DNA of 64,000 bases from Phallusia mammillata. Taxonomy: Eukaryota; Chordata; Ascidiacea; Phlebobranchia; Ascidiidae. The notes under the pieces are model-generated. The model searched no databases, was not told the origin of the DNA, and saw only the letters and a program-made list of their open reading frames with translations. Position numbers and translations under genes: made by a program. Of the stretch, positions 49,901-60,823 are shown one piece after another. Each line of letters opens with the position of its first letter. Position 1 is the first letter of the stretch. Where the stretch lies: the NCBI GenBank assembly GCA_003260075.1, contig QLIY01000765.1, forward strand, positions 1-64,000. The letters are read 5' to 3'.

Positions 49901-52900
49901 GGCAAGTAGACCCATGACAAGCTACCTGCATTGGTATTGATGATTTTTACGGACGCTTCTCCTGAAGAATCCTTTGCAACCATCACAGCTGTTAGCGCCG
50001 TAGTGTTTTCCTGTAGCCCTGTCTCCACAAATCGCACAAACTGCAGTACAAAAATATCGGTTTCACAATCAATGACCTATTTTTTATCGGACAGTATTGT
50101 CCCACGTTTAAATGTGACAAAATTCGTAACTCCATGTCAACGATTTAAAGTTTGTAATGACGTCATCACCAGTGACGTAGTGAGTTAAGACTTGAAACAA
50201 TATACTGTTCGGTCACTTTCTGTTAATTTATTACATTTAAAACTTATGATAACAACAGTAACTGTTAAAACGATTACAATAAACTTTAGTTTTATAATTG
50301 ATTTTATATTTTTTTACATTTTTGATTTTCGGCAGTGTTTTGAAACATTTTACATGACACTTTGACAACTCACATGCACGAACGCCATCATTTTCGTGAA
50401 TCGATTGATTGGAATCGTGATCGCTCCCGTGACCGTTGATCATATGAGCCGGGATACCGTTGGGGTCCGGTGAGATGGGTATCATGGGGGCGTCCCCTTG
50501 CATGCTGTTGGTGGGGCTGATCGGGTTGGAGTGCCCAAAGGCGAAGTTTGAAACTGTTGTAGGGCCGCCAGATAAAGATGGAGGCGAGTCTATAAAAATA
50601 TTTCAAAATATATTTTTTTAAACGTGAAATTTAAACCTAAACTATTTGCTGCTTGTTTAAAAGAAGTACAGATCTGCTTAAATCCATAAATTAATGAAAA
50701 TTTTTAACCAATCTATGCGGAAAACAAAAAAATCGTACCAAAATGTACTGATTGGTGTAATATAGCCTAGGGGTCGGTGGTAGCATCATTGCCCAAATAG
50801 TAGATGGTTTGCTACCAAAAAATATACCATTGTTTTTCTGTCAAAAATCTTGTTTCGCCATACAAATCGATACAGTTTTTTTTATGCTCAAAATACAGTT
50901 TGTATGAAGTGAGGCAAACATTTTGGACATGAAACATCTGCATCAGTGATAAAAAAGCAGCCAAGTAGTTGTCTGAAAGCAATGCTTTTTGAAGATAATT
51001 TGTTAAAATGTTTCTAATCTAGTAGGGACCACCTTTGGAAGCTGTAAGTTAACTGAGAATCAGAGTTCAAAACATTATACGCAAGAATCGTGTTACCATA
51101 AAAACGTAAAAAAACAGAGATAAAGATATGGCTCAACACGCACAGACAAAATGCATCAAACCGTGCAGAAATGCATCACAACAACTTATTTCGTTGTGTT
51201 AGCGTGGCGACTGTGATCAACATGCAATACCTTATCTTACACGTTTCGGCGACCGCCTGTTAAACTACGTTCAGTATTTGGCAAATATACGCTACGTGCG
51301 GACTTCGCGCTTTTTGACCACGCAGAAAGCCTGGGGCTGAACCACAAGACTTCAAAATGTTATGGGTTCGGGTTTTAGAGCTTGTTATCACAGAGTTCAT
51401 GGCTGGATTTTATGCGTACGTGCAGTGGTGATATTTTCAGTTGGCTACAATCATTAGATGCTCGTTGGCTGTTATGTAATGCGATACTTACAGATCGTGT
51501 GTACTGAAAATAAAAACGGTTTTGGTTTCAAACAAAGTTAAACTTTGGGCTTTTTGGCTCACGTTTAAAATACCCTATTTAGCCTACTTTCGAAAACATT
51601 TCTGTCGCAAATTAACTTTATGTCCACACCGTTCTACGCGCAAATTTTAAATATGTAATGAGAACATGCTACAACTGCATGCAAATATGAAATCGTAAAG
51701 GAAAATTCATAATTTAAGTCTGATTAAATAAAATTTCCGTCTTTAACATAAAAGCTCTGTAAAACGCTTGTCTTGAAACTTATTAACTAATTTAACATAA
51801 ATAGTGGCTATGATTTTTATCTAAAAACGCGTTTTAAAAATACATGAAGGGTCGCAACCTTACCATGAGGATCAGGCCAATAACCAAACTGAACATGTCG
51901 ATAATACTGTGGGTGATATCTGTAGTTCATCATTCTTCAAGCAGGTTAAAGGAGGCAAAAAAGCCAAATAGTTTGTCCACAATTAAAGAATAACACGCAC
52001 ATAAAGTTCTATTTTCTATATTGCCCAGTAACCTTCTAACAACACACATAAATTACGAAAAAGGCTAAAGGATGAATAAATTTTCCATTCTCTTAAATCT
52101 TTTTCATAGCTTCATAAGAGATAAACTAATGTTTTTTTTCGCTTTACTTGCAGCAAGCGACCAACCAATCTTGGTAAATTGAAATGCGGCCTGCACACAA
52201 CAGCTGCGCATACCAAACGTAAAATAGATATATTTGGCGTCGGTTAATACACATATCAGATGTGATATTAGAATGGGTTTTCCGATTTCTGGGTTTTCCG
52301 ATTTCTTGGTTGTCCTACTGTATAAATTTTTAAACCTGAAATTAGGCATACCTTTTCTGAAACATATAGACAACGTGCCTATACAGCTATTACAGTAACT
52401 ATATTGATAATGTTTTAATTTATATCTAACCACGGGTTATTAATTATCAATGGATGCAAATGTCTAAAATTTGGTCGGTATCGAAGGTCAGCCCATTTAT
52501 GCAAATCTATTTGATTTTCATTTCCGTAGAGATATCCTGCAGTACAAAAGGTGTCGGGTGAATTGCCGACAAAACGAACTACTTTGCAACAAAGCAGAAT
52601 CAAAGTCTGAAATTAACTCTATCGTTTTACAGTTGCTCCATTGCTACTGGGTCTGCCAACTCAATAGGGCCGATATTAAAACGATAAAAATCCAGCCGCC
52701 ATTTTTGGATATTTTTTCTGCATTATTTTAAAAATGACACCTAAGTTATAGACTGGTAGCCTATGTTATACATGCTGTAGCGTTTTTTTTTCTAGACTTT
52801 TATGAGAATCTTCTTAACAGAAATATTACAAAGTTTATTACTGTCTTGACCTTTTTGCACATGAAGCTGAAAATAAACAATTTCTGGAGTATTTTTTTCT

Positions 52901-55900
52901 CAAATCTAAGTCAACTTTTCGCTAACCATAATCTACTAATGTACGCTACTAATTGACTACTATACACTACACCATGTATAGTTTTATTGAAATCGTGTAA
53001 TGTCTAAAGTTGATTGATTCTTCTTTTGCTGTTCAGTCTTACAATCGATAAAGCTGCAGTCTGTGTTGTGACGATTTGCTGTTTCTGATGAGATATTTAT
53101 AGGGATTTTTTTCAAATGTCAACCGAGTTTAAGTCTGACAGACAATCCCTTTACGGTATCTTCTGCAGTCATTACACAATCGTGAAGTTATATAATAAAT
53201 CCTGAGGTACGTGGCAAATTATGTAAGTTTTTGCAGCCACGGTAAAGTTACAAAGCCTCAAGCTAATAAAAAGAAGTTTTTCCTAAAAATCGGAAATACC
53301 ATCTTTGTACCGTCCTAATGTCAGTGACTTTGAAATAATTTCGGTCCTTTAAAAGCTTCATGTGTTTTGTTTGTTTGTGCAACGCAATTTAATGCAGTCG
53401 TCGTAAGTAATATTCCAGTTTCCAGATCACAAAATTAAAAAGCTATTTCATATTTCGTTGGGTATTTTGTGCTGTAACACTTTCACAAAAAGGGATCAGA
53501 AATCTATTTGAGCACATACAAAATTGCACAAGAAAACTGCATTTAACATTAATGGTTTGTAACCTACTCTACGGATTGGGTTTGGAAGCATACATATTTG
53601 GCCCTAGCAAATGAGAAGTGCGTTGGTGTAATAACTCTTTCAGATGGGGACCTCGAGAGGAAAAATGTTTGTTACACATGACAGAAAGATGAAATACCGA
53701 TATTTTGAGCTGCAACCGGTGCACAACAGTCTAAGAGGCCATAAATATTAAAACCAAAATCTGCAATTATGTATGATTTTTGCGATTTTCTTTCAAATTC
53801 TATATATTGGCAAATGCGGCACTTTGGTATTTCTCATGTAGCTAAGGGTTGTATTATACATGTACAGTGTTTGCACATATTTTTTTCTCTACAGGCCTTA
53901 CGCGTGAATACTTACTGCACCAAGTTACGTCTACTCTAAAGGATAGAATAATAACACGCAAAAGCATAAGTGAAATCCTGTAAACCTTATCTAATCAACA
54001 TCAACTTTCAAGCCACAAAGAGCTGCAATTCCGGTAACTGTAATTGAAATTTAGCTCTTCCGGTTTTTTAAAAGTACCTGGGGTTCGCAAGATTGCACGC
54101 TAAAGTAACATTAGTAAAACCTTGCAACCTTATCTGTATACTGGGTTTGCAGATAAACTAAATTCGAAATTGCATTCAGTCTGCGGCAAGCGACCAATCA
54201 ATCAAGGCATCTGAGCAGCATTTTGCAATCAAAGGAAGGAGCATGCCGACTTTTTAGCCACTGAGTCAGCCAGCAAAATGATCAAACTATTCCGTCAATT
54301 GTTTTGAACGCGCATCTGCGAATTTCAGTTGGAAATTGGACTTCGGCATATGGTGCAGTATGTATTTCGGACGCTACTTTGTACTTCGCCTGTTACTAGT
54401 GGAATAAATGCAAATGAGCAGAAATGTAACTAATGGTGACCTAAAAATACATCTACATTCCTGCAATTTGACCAAATTCTAAAGCTAATTTATGGTTTTG
54501 AATGGTCTTAATGGATTAACACAGGCCAAAATTGTTTGCAAAACATATTCTAGGTTTAGCAATTCGTGACTATCGTCCAAAAACATTTATCTATGACTAA
54601 ATGTAACTACTTAGCTAAATCAAATACTTCTAGAGTCTAAACTCTTGCATGAAGGCTTAACTTCAGTGAATCCGTTTCCCTGCTTTTTTGATACACAGCA
54701 ACTAAGCTAATGCGGTAAAGTCAAGCTTATAAAGAAACGTTCCCCGGGCGTTCCACGACCGACATCTTAAATCTGTGCACGTGTCAGTCACACGGACAAG
54801 TTTGCTGCTAAATATTACGATATCTCGTCGCAGCGGTCACGTTAAGCATGGCAGCGTGGGGCTTCAGTAATTCGTTCGACCTTTAACTGGCGCTGAGATC
54901 GTCTGGATGCGTTGCATGATTGTGTGGTCGGATAAACAGCGATTTGAAAGTGCCAAGCACGCTTTTTGCCGCTAAGCAAGTAAACAGCGAAACAAATACG
55001 AATGGAAAACCACACACACTGACGAATAGGAAACCATTCATTACAGATGACAATATGGTGCACTTGAAGCATATGCTAAAACCTTAAACGCCACCAAATC
55101 TGAAAATTCAAGTCTTTCCTATGCACGATCAAAGTAGCATCCGTCTACGATAAATATTTAACACCAGTAAAGTAAAGAAATATTTTCTTGTTTGAATTAA
55201 AGTCATTCACTAAAACAGACTTCAACGCAATTTTCCTAATTTATGATCAAAACTATATTCCTTAATAGTAAAGCTTAGCATTGGCATGCGCAAAAATTAG
55301 TTCCTTGTTTGAACTAAAATCGTCCACCAAACTTTTCTAGACAAAAAACGCAAAGCTACATCTGAATATTGAACACAAAAACAGGGAGTAAAGAGATTAA
55401 TTAACTATCAATCCGAGACCAAAACGTTGAAAATATGGAGATAAAGATTTAAATATGTGACTGGGTGAAATATTCTAGAGAAAGTGAGCGTTTATATCGT
55501 GCTGACATATTGTTTCAAAACCGCATGTCAGTGTCGTTGTTCAGATACAATTGGAAGCAATGTGAAACTGATGAAATCGTGAAAGAGTGATTCGTAAAGG
55601 AGGAGGAATTCTACTCAATGTTTGTTGCATATCAAGAAAAAAGGCACGCCAGATAAAATTAATGCGTAAACAGAACAACTTGCTGCGGTTGGATTCATCA
55701 AGAGAGCTGCTTATAAGATTAATGGTTTGCTGCTCAAACATTGGAGTTTTAAAATGCAATTACGTATTACCCTACTAAAGTCGGTGCCACAAAAAAAGAT
55801 GTCTAGCCATGCCACAGAAGAGTTTTTCATGTAAAACTGTTTTAAAACAAAATTGACAGAAATGTGTATGAACAGAATACGTGTTTTAGCCAGTATTTCA

Positions 55901-58900
55901 AACGCTTGATTGTTAACAGCAGTGATCGTTACAACTTGAAAAACACTAATTTGTTAGTGGCAGTATATTTTTGATCTCGCTAATTGTCAAGTCCGTGTCT
56001 CTTACTCCTAAAGTCCATTCGAATTTACAAATTGCCTTTTTTGACTTTGTTCCGCGCGAATTGCATATTTAGCGTAACGGTCGCCAAAAAATTTTAAGGC
56101 TTAAACGTAATTATGTAGGTTATTATGTAATCTTTAAGCTAAGGTATTTCATGACCTTAAACAGAAAGAGGTCGGTGGGTTAATAGGAAGAGGAAACTCA
56201 AAACATTTCGTCGTAACTTCGCTAAAACACCAAACACCATCACACACTTGCCAGACACCGCCCTGCAATAAATGCACTTAGAGACAGAAATAGCACAACG
56301 TTTTGCCCGTTTTTGTTTCGCGAAAAAGTGCTGTTTTTGCCAATTTATGCCTGTGTGCATTGTTTCCAAAATCAACTTCATAGGTGTCCAAAACGCCCAT
56401 ACAAATACAGTTTTTGGAAAAATTACATTCAAACCATGTTAATTTTGATTGGCAAAAACACCACAGAGCACCACAACCCTTTCGTTTGCAGGTTTTGATG
56501 ATAAATTTTATCCCGAAACTTATTCAACACAATAATCCCACAAAGGCTGCTAAAAATATTTCCCTATATATACTTTTAAAATATGTCAAGCTTACCCCTT
56601 GGTGGTGGATTTACCTTTACGTGAATACCACAGACTCTACAATGCTTCTAAAGTTACGATTAAACTTTGTTTGCTTGCCACAAAAACGCACAGAAAACTA
56701 CAAAGACCACAAAACCCATAACAATCTTGACAAGTACATACAAACAAGACTGGGATATGCAGATGGCCGGAACGAGTTTGGATTATAATGTGACACAATC
56801 TGCTGATTATCTGTTCGCGTTTGGGGGTTTAAAGGTCACCCAAGAGGTCAACTGAGGGCACTACACTGCACAACTTTGCATCTTTCCTTAAATTTTATGC
56901 AGATTAAAGCAAGACTATAATCTAGAAATAGGACATAAGATACATTAAACAGTATGATCAACAAAAAATGGGAAAATTATACGCAGTAAGAAAAGGACAG
57001 TAAGAAACATAACTTTGACACCAGCCGTTTAATTTCGGTTACATTACCCCATACATATGCCACCATTTAACCACTACCTGCGTAATAGCACCGACCTACA
57101 CCAAACAAATGAGGTCATACAAGGTTATAAATTTTCCAACAGACGCAAAACGGGTTTGAAAGCACACGTACAAGTATTTCGCAAGACTATTGCAAACACG
57201 ATTGGCGGTGTCACTATAACAATACCGTGATTGCTTGCCGTTAAAACCAATACAGCTGTACTGACTTTCAAATCTTTACAAGTTAACTCTTTTTGTTTGG
57301 TTTTACATTTATTGTGTGATATAGTGTTATATTTTGGTTCCCTATAATGCAAGCAATTACAAAGGTTTAGTATATATACGCTTGTTGTATGGTAACATTC
57401 TTTCGAAAGAAATTCATGGTTAAAGAAGAACGTATAAATAGAAAACGGGCCTCTAGGCTAGTTTTTCAGAACTGTAACGACTCTTTTTGCCTCAGCAGTC
57501 TAAAACTTAAAATGAGTGGAACAATTAATGTGTGGACTGAAAAATTACCTGATCGTAAAAGTTGTTACATTTTAACATATGAAATAAACAGTTTAAGACA
57601 ATACTTTGCCGTTAACGCCCTTTCGACACGACATCAAACGAGAAACTTAGTCATACGTACCCATCTTAATTTTTTTACCCCCTGACCCAATGTTTTGTTA
57701 CAGTGACCCTGCAAAACACCGATTCCCAACATTTTTGTATCAACAGACCTATTTGATAAATTTATCACATAGGTGGACCACATTTAGAAGTTTGAAATTT
57801 GTAACATTCACGGACCCCTTGGCAATCCACAAAGCCCAGGTTGGTAGCGGTGCTCTAAAAATACATAATTCGTTTGGAGGCAATTTGGTTTTGAGGGGTA
57901 AAGATTCAGGCCCACGTGTTTTGTTAAGCATCTCACGCATCAAGCTCCACACGATCTGTTTGGTATGGCAAGCAAAATCGTGACTGCCCCCCCCCCCCAT
58001 GGAATTAAGGCCTTAAAATTTCATTTACGCCCATACGAAACATCAATAATTAACTTTTTGTTGTATCTATGCAATACCAGCCACGTTGTCTGCAAAATAT
58101 TAGATGTTTAGCAAAGTTTATCCATTGTGAAAGTGATTTTGGCCCCCCCCCCATGGCAAGCAAAATCGTGACTGCGGTTATCGGCATCATCGGCATTTTC
58201 CCTTCAAATTTAATCCCTTACGAGGGCTGCGTCGTGACTATTATGCAAGACCATGACACTCCTAGAGGATTGTTGGTTAATGCTAAAAGCCGCAAAATCG
58301 AAAAAAAAACGTTTTTCACATGAATTCTCAAAACACATTTTTTCTTGCAGACGTTGGCCTTAATATCCAAGCTGTGTTTATAATCGGTTCATTATTCTGT
58401 TTATACGTGAAAGCCATGATAAATTAAAAACCACTTTTTTGAGCACGTATTCTCCTTATCTGTGTCGCCATTGATACATATTATACACAAAAACACTGTT
58501 TAACATATTTTTAACATTTGTCAAGTAATTTCGACAAACAAAAACTGGTAACAGTTTGAAAAACACAATACCAAAGTATACTTAAAATGGATATTATTTA
58601 GCAAGAAACAAAAGGGATATTCAACCAACCAAAGCAAAAACACACAACGTGAAACCTAGCAACAGGTACTGCGTCACCGCGAGTGACGTCAAACGCGAAA
58701 AAGGTGGGCGTATGGGTCGATATCTCAGGTGGAGGTATAACAGTGGTGAAGGGGTTATAGAAATGTCAACGCAAGTTAATCGTTAACAATTGCGAGAGCT
58801 GAGTTGTCGAGGAAAAACAAGCGTCGGATATTGATAGTATGACGAGGCACCAACCAGCACCGTGTGTTTTGCGGATATCGTGCGATTGGAAGCAAATCTG

Positions 58901-60015
58901 TTTGGCATAAGCGATGCAGTTAACTGGCAATAGCTTGTTGTTTTGTCTAAGTATCACGGTGCACAAATCTACAAATGTCACCTGGAGTTTCTGAACTTTT
59001 ACATTACGTTGATCATCTTTCTGCAATGATTTTTTTACAATCAACAAAACTAACATCTTTGGGCGACAAATTCCTAAAGTATGGTCCCGACATGCACATC
59101 ACTGGTCCAGTTTACGCAGCACAAACGGAAATATCGACAATCAAGATTGTGTAGTAAGCATTTGAGTGTGTAGCTGCCAGAATTCAACTTGGTGTCACAC
59201 AGTTTTAAATGAGTTTAGGATCTCTACACCTCCAACTAACTTAAACTCCATCACATAGAAAATTGATTTAAGTTTAGTTTTATAAGAACACTTGTGGGGA
59301 AGAGCAGGGTGAAATTGACCCCGATTCCCCCTTACACCATAACCCTGCACGACAAAAGGGGCAGCTGTTTCGAAACCACAAGGATGACCTAACTGTTTCA
59401 TCGAACATGTGTTAATCGCTTTATGTCAGCTAAGGGTTAATGGACAATGAAACGCGTTGTACTGTTAATCCACAACTGCATAAAAAGTTTACTCTTTCAG
59501 CGAAAGATGCAATTTGTTAAATACTGCTACATCCATCGAAGATTTAGATTGCGTAGGAATGGGTCCAACCAAACAGACCCCCATGCGACAGAAAACGACA
59601 AATGCATTCCAAAGAAAGAATAATGAAAAAATATACGCTTTAGTGAACGTCGCATAGAAAACCTTCAATAGAAGGTGCGATTTCTGGAGTCAACAACGGG
59701 TGTGTGGCCCGAAAACCAATGAACGTTTAGTTGACATTCAACAATCCTTGCTTGTTTGAAGAAAACATTGAAAAGCGTAATACCCGAGTGTGTTTTAAAA
59801 ACAGGTCGATAAGAACCAAAAAAATATCTTTTCAGAGACAGAACAAGTTCATGTTGTTAACACATTCTTATAGGATAAGTGACACAATAGGTCAAAAACG
59901 TAGCTTTATTAACTATCATACCTGCTATACCGTTCAGCATCTCCCTGTACGGGGTATCAGGGGCATAGGCGGCCATCTCGAAACAATACACAGAGCTTCT
60001 GTCTGCTTCCATCAT
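40952..60015 (-). CDS. HNF4: HNF4 nuclear receptor (NR2A), two alternative first coding exons
   Basis: First exon is either 60015-59922 or 51933-51864. Then follow 50589-50374, 50040-49926, 49343-49249, 47666-47560, 45771-45610, 45384-45275, 45187-45057, 43478-43373, 42820-42690 and 41235-40952. All joins keep frame. The DNA-binding domain has all eight zinc ligands, with P-box [16 protein letters not shown] and [11 protein letters not shown]. The ligand-binding domain has [67 protein letters not shown] and the AF-2 helix [12 protein letters not shown]4 is a homodimeric, constitutively active transcription factor of endodermal tissues that binds fatty acid and controls metabolic genes. The F domain (40952-41235) is Pro/Gly-rich. 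One oddity is RLRKRF where HNF4 normally has RLKKCF. Confidence 0.97.
41335..41425 (-). repeat. tRNA-derived SINE fragment
   Basis: In reverse complement it reads 'cctgtgtagctcagttgcaatatgc...' and '...gtcgtgggttcgaatcccaacgcaggcta', a tRNA-like body of the window's SINE family. It lies in the last HNF4 intron. Confidence 0.7.
41467..41994. mobile_element. hAT-type MITE copies broken by poly-C joins
   Basis: Left ends 'gggggtcgccaaccc' occur near 41,470 and 41,685. The matching right end 'ggttggcgacccctg' occurs at about 41,980-41,994 and again near 42,361-42,375. Joins at 41672-41681, 42153-42162, 42254-42264 and 42437-42446 repeat parts of the element. One insertion present as several allelic pieces is the likely truth. 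It lies in the last HNF4 intron. Confidence 0.75.
42911..43022. other. Poly-C join repeating the HNF4 LBD exon start
   Basis: Eleven Cs at 42911-42921 are followed by a copy of about 42811-42908, including the acceptor and first bases of the exon at 42690-42820. Only the lower-coordinate copy continues as an open exon. Confidence 0.8.
43540..43770 (-). repeat. tRNA-derived SINE, near full length
   Basis: In reverse complement it matches the 9,547-9,858 copy in order. The blocks are 'cccctactt...gagctgacatgtgcagcatatga', 'gtgattcgacattcggtgg', 'gagcctgtgtagctcagtaggtaa', 'gtcgtgggttcgaac', 'ccttgccatatgggaatgctt' and 'gattcggtacaacgcctt'. Agreement of both flanks as well as the tRNA part shows a true SINE family. 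It lies in an HNF4 intron. Confidence 0.85.
44365..44700. other. C/G homopolymer join with single n and 148-bp duplicate
   Basis: The segment 44365-44512 is repeated at 44553-44700. Between them lie 13 Cs (44513-44525), 22 Gs (44526-44547) and an n at 44552. The natural element sequence at this point has a short C run followed by a G run, so polymerase or base-calling failure at a C/G hairpin may underlie the break. Confidence 0.8.
44676..45024. mobile_element. hAT-type MITE
   Basis: The left end is cagtggttctcaacc (also at 44488 in the duplicate) and the right end is ggttgagaaccaccg. Flanking 8-mers gtttaggg and atttacgg match at 6 of 8 positions. It lies in an HNF4 intron, about 30 bp from the exon at 45057-45187. 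Confidence 0.8.
45772..47559. other. HNF4 intron, no other feature seen
   Basis: This is plain AT-rich intronic sequence between the hinge exon and the LBD exon. I found no exon, repeat end or RNA-like structure that I could support. Confidence 0.5.
47747..48120. mobile_element. MITE with GAGTCG-rich interior
   Basis: The ends CAGAGTTG and CAACTCTG are inverted repeats. Flanking 8-mers tttaacag and ctcaacag match at 6 of 8 positions. The interior is full of imperfect gagtcg, ggagt and gtagag words, which give it strong strand asymmetry. It is probably a non-autonomous hAT-like element with a degenerate internal satellite. It lies in an HNF4 intron. Confidence 0.7.
48658..48967. mobile_element. 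hAT-type MITE, 310 bp
   Basis: The left end CAGGGGTGTGCAACC and right end GCTGCACACTCCTA are imperfect inverted repeats. Flanking 8-mers atttaaag and gtttaaag match at 7 of 8 positions. It has no transposase. It lies in the HNF4 intron after the second zinc-finger exon. Confidence 0.8.
49534..49717. mobile_element. Short TIR element (mariner/pogo-like MITE)
   Basis: It begins CAGTAAACCTCGGTAATTC and ends ACCGAGATTTACTG, sharing ends with the element at 29631-29786. It lies between the two zinc-finger exons of HNF4, about 190 bp downstream in transcript terms of the first. Confidence 0.7.
51864..51933 (-). CDS. HNF4: HNF4 proximal alternative first coding exon
   Basis: ATG ATG start, 23 codons ([19 protein letters not shown]...), ending cctcatg|gtaagg in phase 1. 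It joins the exon at 50374-50589 to give ...PDPHDSPPS. It is rich in Tyr, His and Arg and unlike the distal start. Analogous to the dual-promoter arrangement of vertebrate HNF4A, it would mark a second transcript start. Confidence 0.75.
51934..59921. other. First intron of distal HNF4 transcript / proximal promoter region
   Basis: About 8 kb without a supported exon. Poly-C joins at 57987-57998 and 58143-58152 repeat a short stretch (atggcaagcaaaatcgtgac). The DNA immediately above 51933 must hold the proximal HNF4 promoter. No SINE or MITE ends were recognised here, unlike the other introns, which could hint at regulatory constraint, but I cannot measure conservation. Confidence 0.45.
59922..60015 (-). 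CDS. HNF4: HNF4 distal alternative first coding exon
   Basis: ATG ATG start, 31 codons: [10 protein letters not shown], then [20 protein letters not shown], ending atagcag|gtatga in phase 1. This is the same phase as the proximal exon and compatible with the exon at 50374-50589 (...GIADSPPS). The core resembles the MADYSAALDPAYTTLE start of vertebrate HNF4A P1 isoforms. A CRE-like tgacgtca lies 5 bases upstream of the start codon on the transcribed strand. Confidence 0.72.
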
Positions 60016-60738
60016 TTTGATGACGTCACTTGCTGATGACGTGCGCTCCTTGGCTGCTTCAGTTTATTTTTTTCAAGAAGGCAGTCTGTGCTCAGCGGGC
60101 TACAAACACTAGAGGCCTACAGCTGTAATCGACAAGTTGGAATAGGTGTAAATGCGTTTCCGGACTTACGGACTTTCCCGTAAGTATTTATGCGGACTCT
60201 GGACTTACTACGACACGTCCAGTGCCAAAATCGCAAGCACAAGCGACTTGTAGTACGGGAAATACGTCATAGCGGAAAAAACAATGATTTTTCTACTTCG
60301 AATGTGTAGTGTTCCGTGCACCTTAAGGCTATAACAACCTATAAGGATTGCAGACCACAGTTTTCACTACCGCTTTATCACATAACGATCTGCCTGAAGA
60401 TTTGCCTAAAACATGTTTAGATTCGTGCATGCTTTTAGCCTACGTATTTAAGTGTAGCGTTATCTTGTAGCAACGACTATATCTATGTTGTTCTGTTCTC
60501 ATAGCAACGCCTTTACGCACCTAGAGGCCAAGTTTAAGTCGTTTCACCTAACTGAACGAAACCTGCAGCTGATGCAAAATCCAACCTAATGCAACGCCTG
60601 CAATCGAGAAGAGAGCAAAAACACCTTCACAAAGTGTGCAGTGTCTTATCGTTCTGTCCAACACCGTGTCCTTTTGTCCAAATTGACTCAAGCTAAAGAT
60701 TAATCATCCACTTGACACACTGGGTCTGTTTGTTTCAG

Positions 60739-60823
60739 GTCCGTGCCGTGTTTGGCGAGCGACGCAAGCGGCATTACGGTAATATCGAAAGCAAATATTG
60801 GGACCCAAGTTATATGACAAAAC
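60739..60823 (+). CDS. Possible isolated exon, unassigned
   Basis: A pyrimidine-rich acceptor (ctgtttgtttcag) and donor (aaaac|gtaagac) bracket 85 bp. One open frame reads RAVFGERRKRHYGNIESKYW, followed by DPSYMTK. No partner exon was found in the window and I do not recognise the peptide. It could be an exon of a gene extending to the right, or chance. Confidence 0.25.

Noticed and set aside
58153-58430. Possible two-exon microprotein ([11 protein letters not shown]... and a hydrophobic end ...[11 protein letters not shown])
   Set aside because: The acceptor at about 58,351 is fair, but no canonical donor gives the needed phase, and the first part is repeated at a poly-C join.
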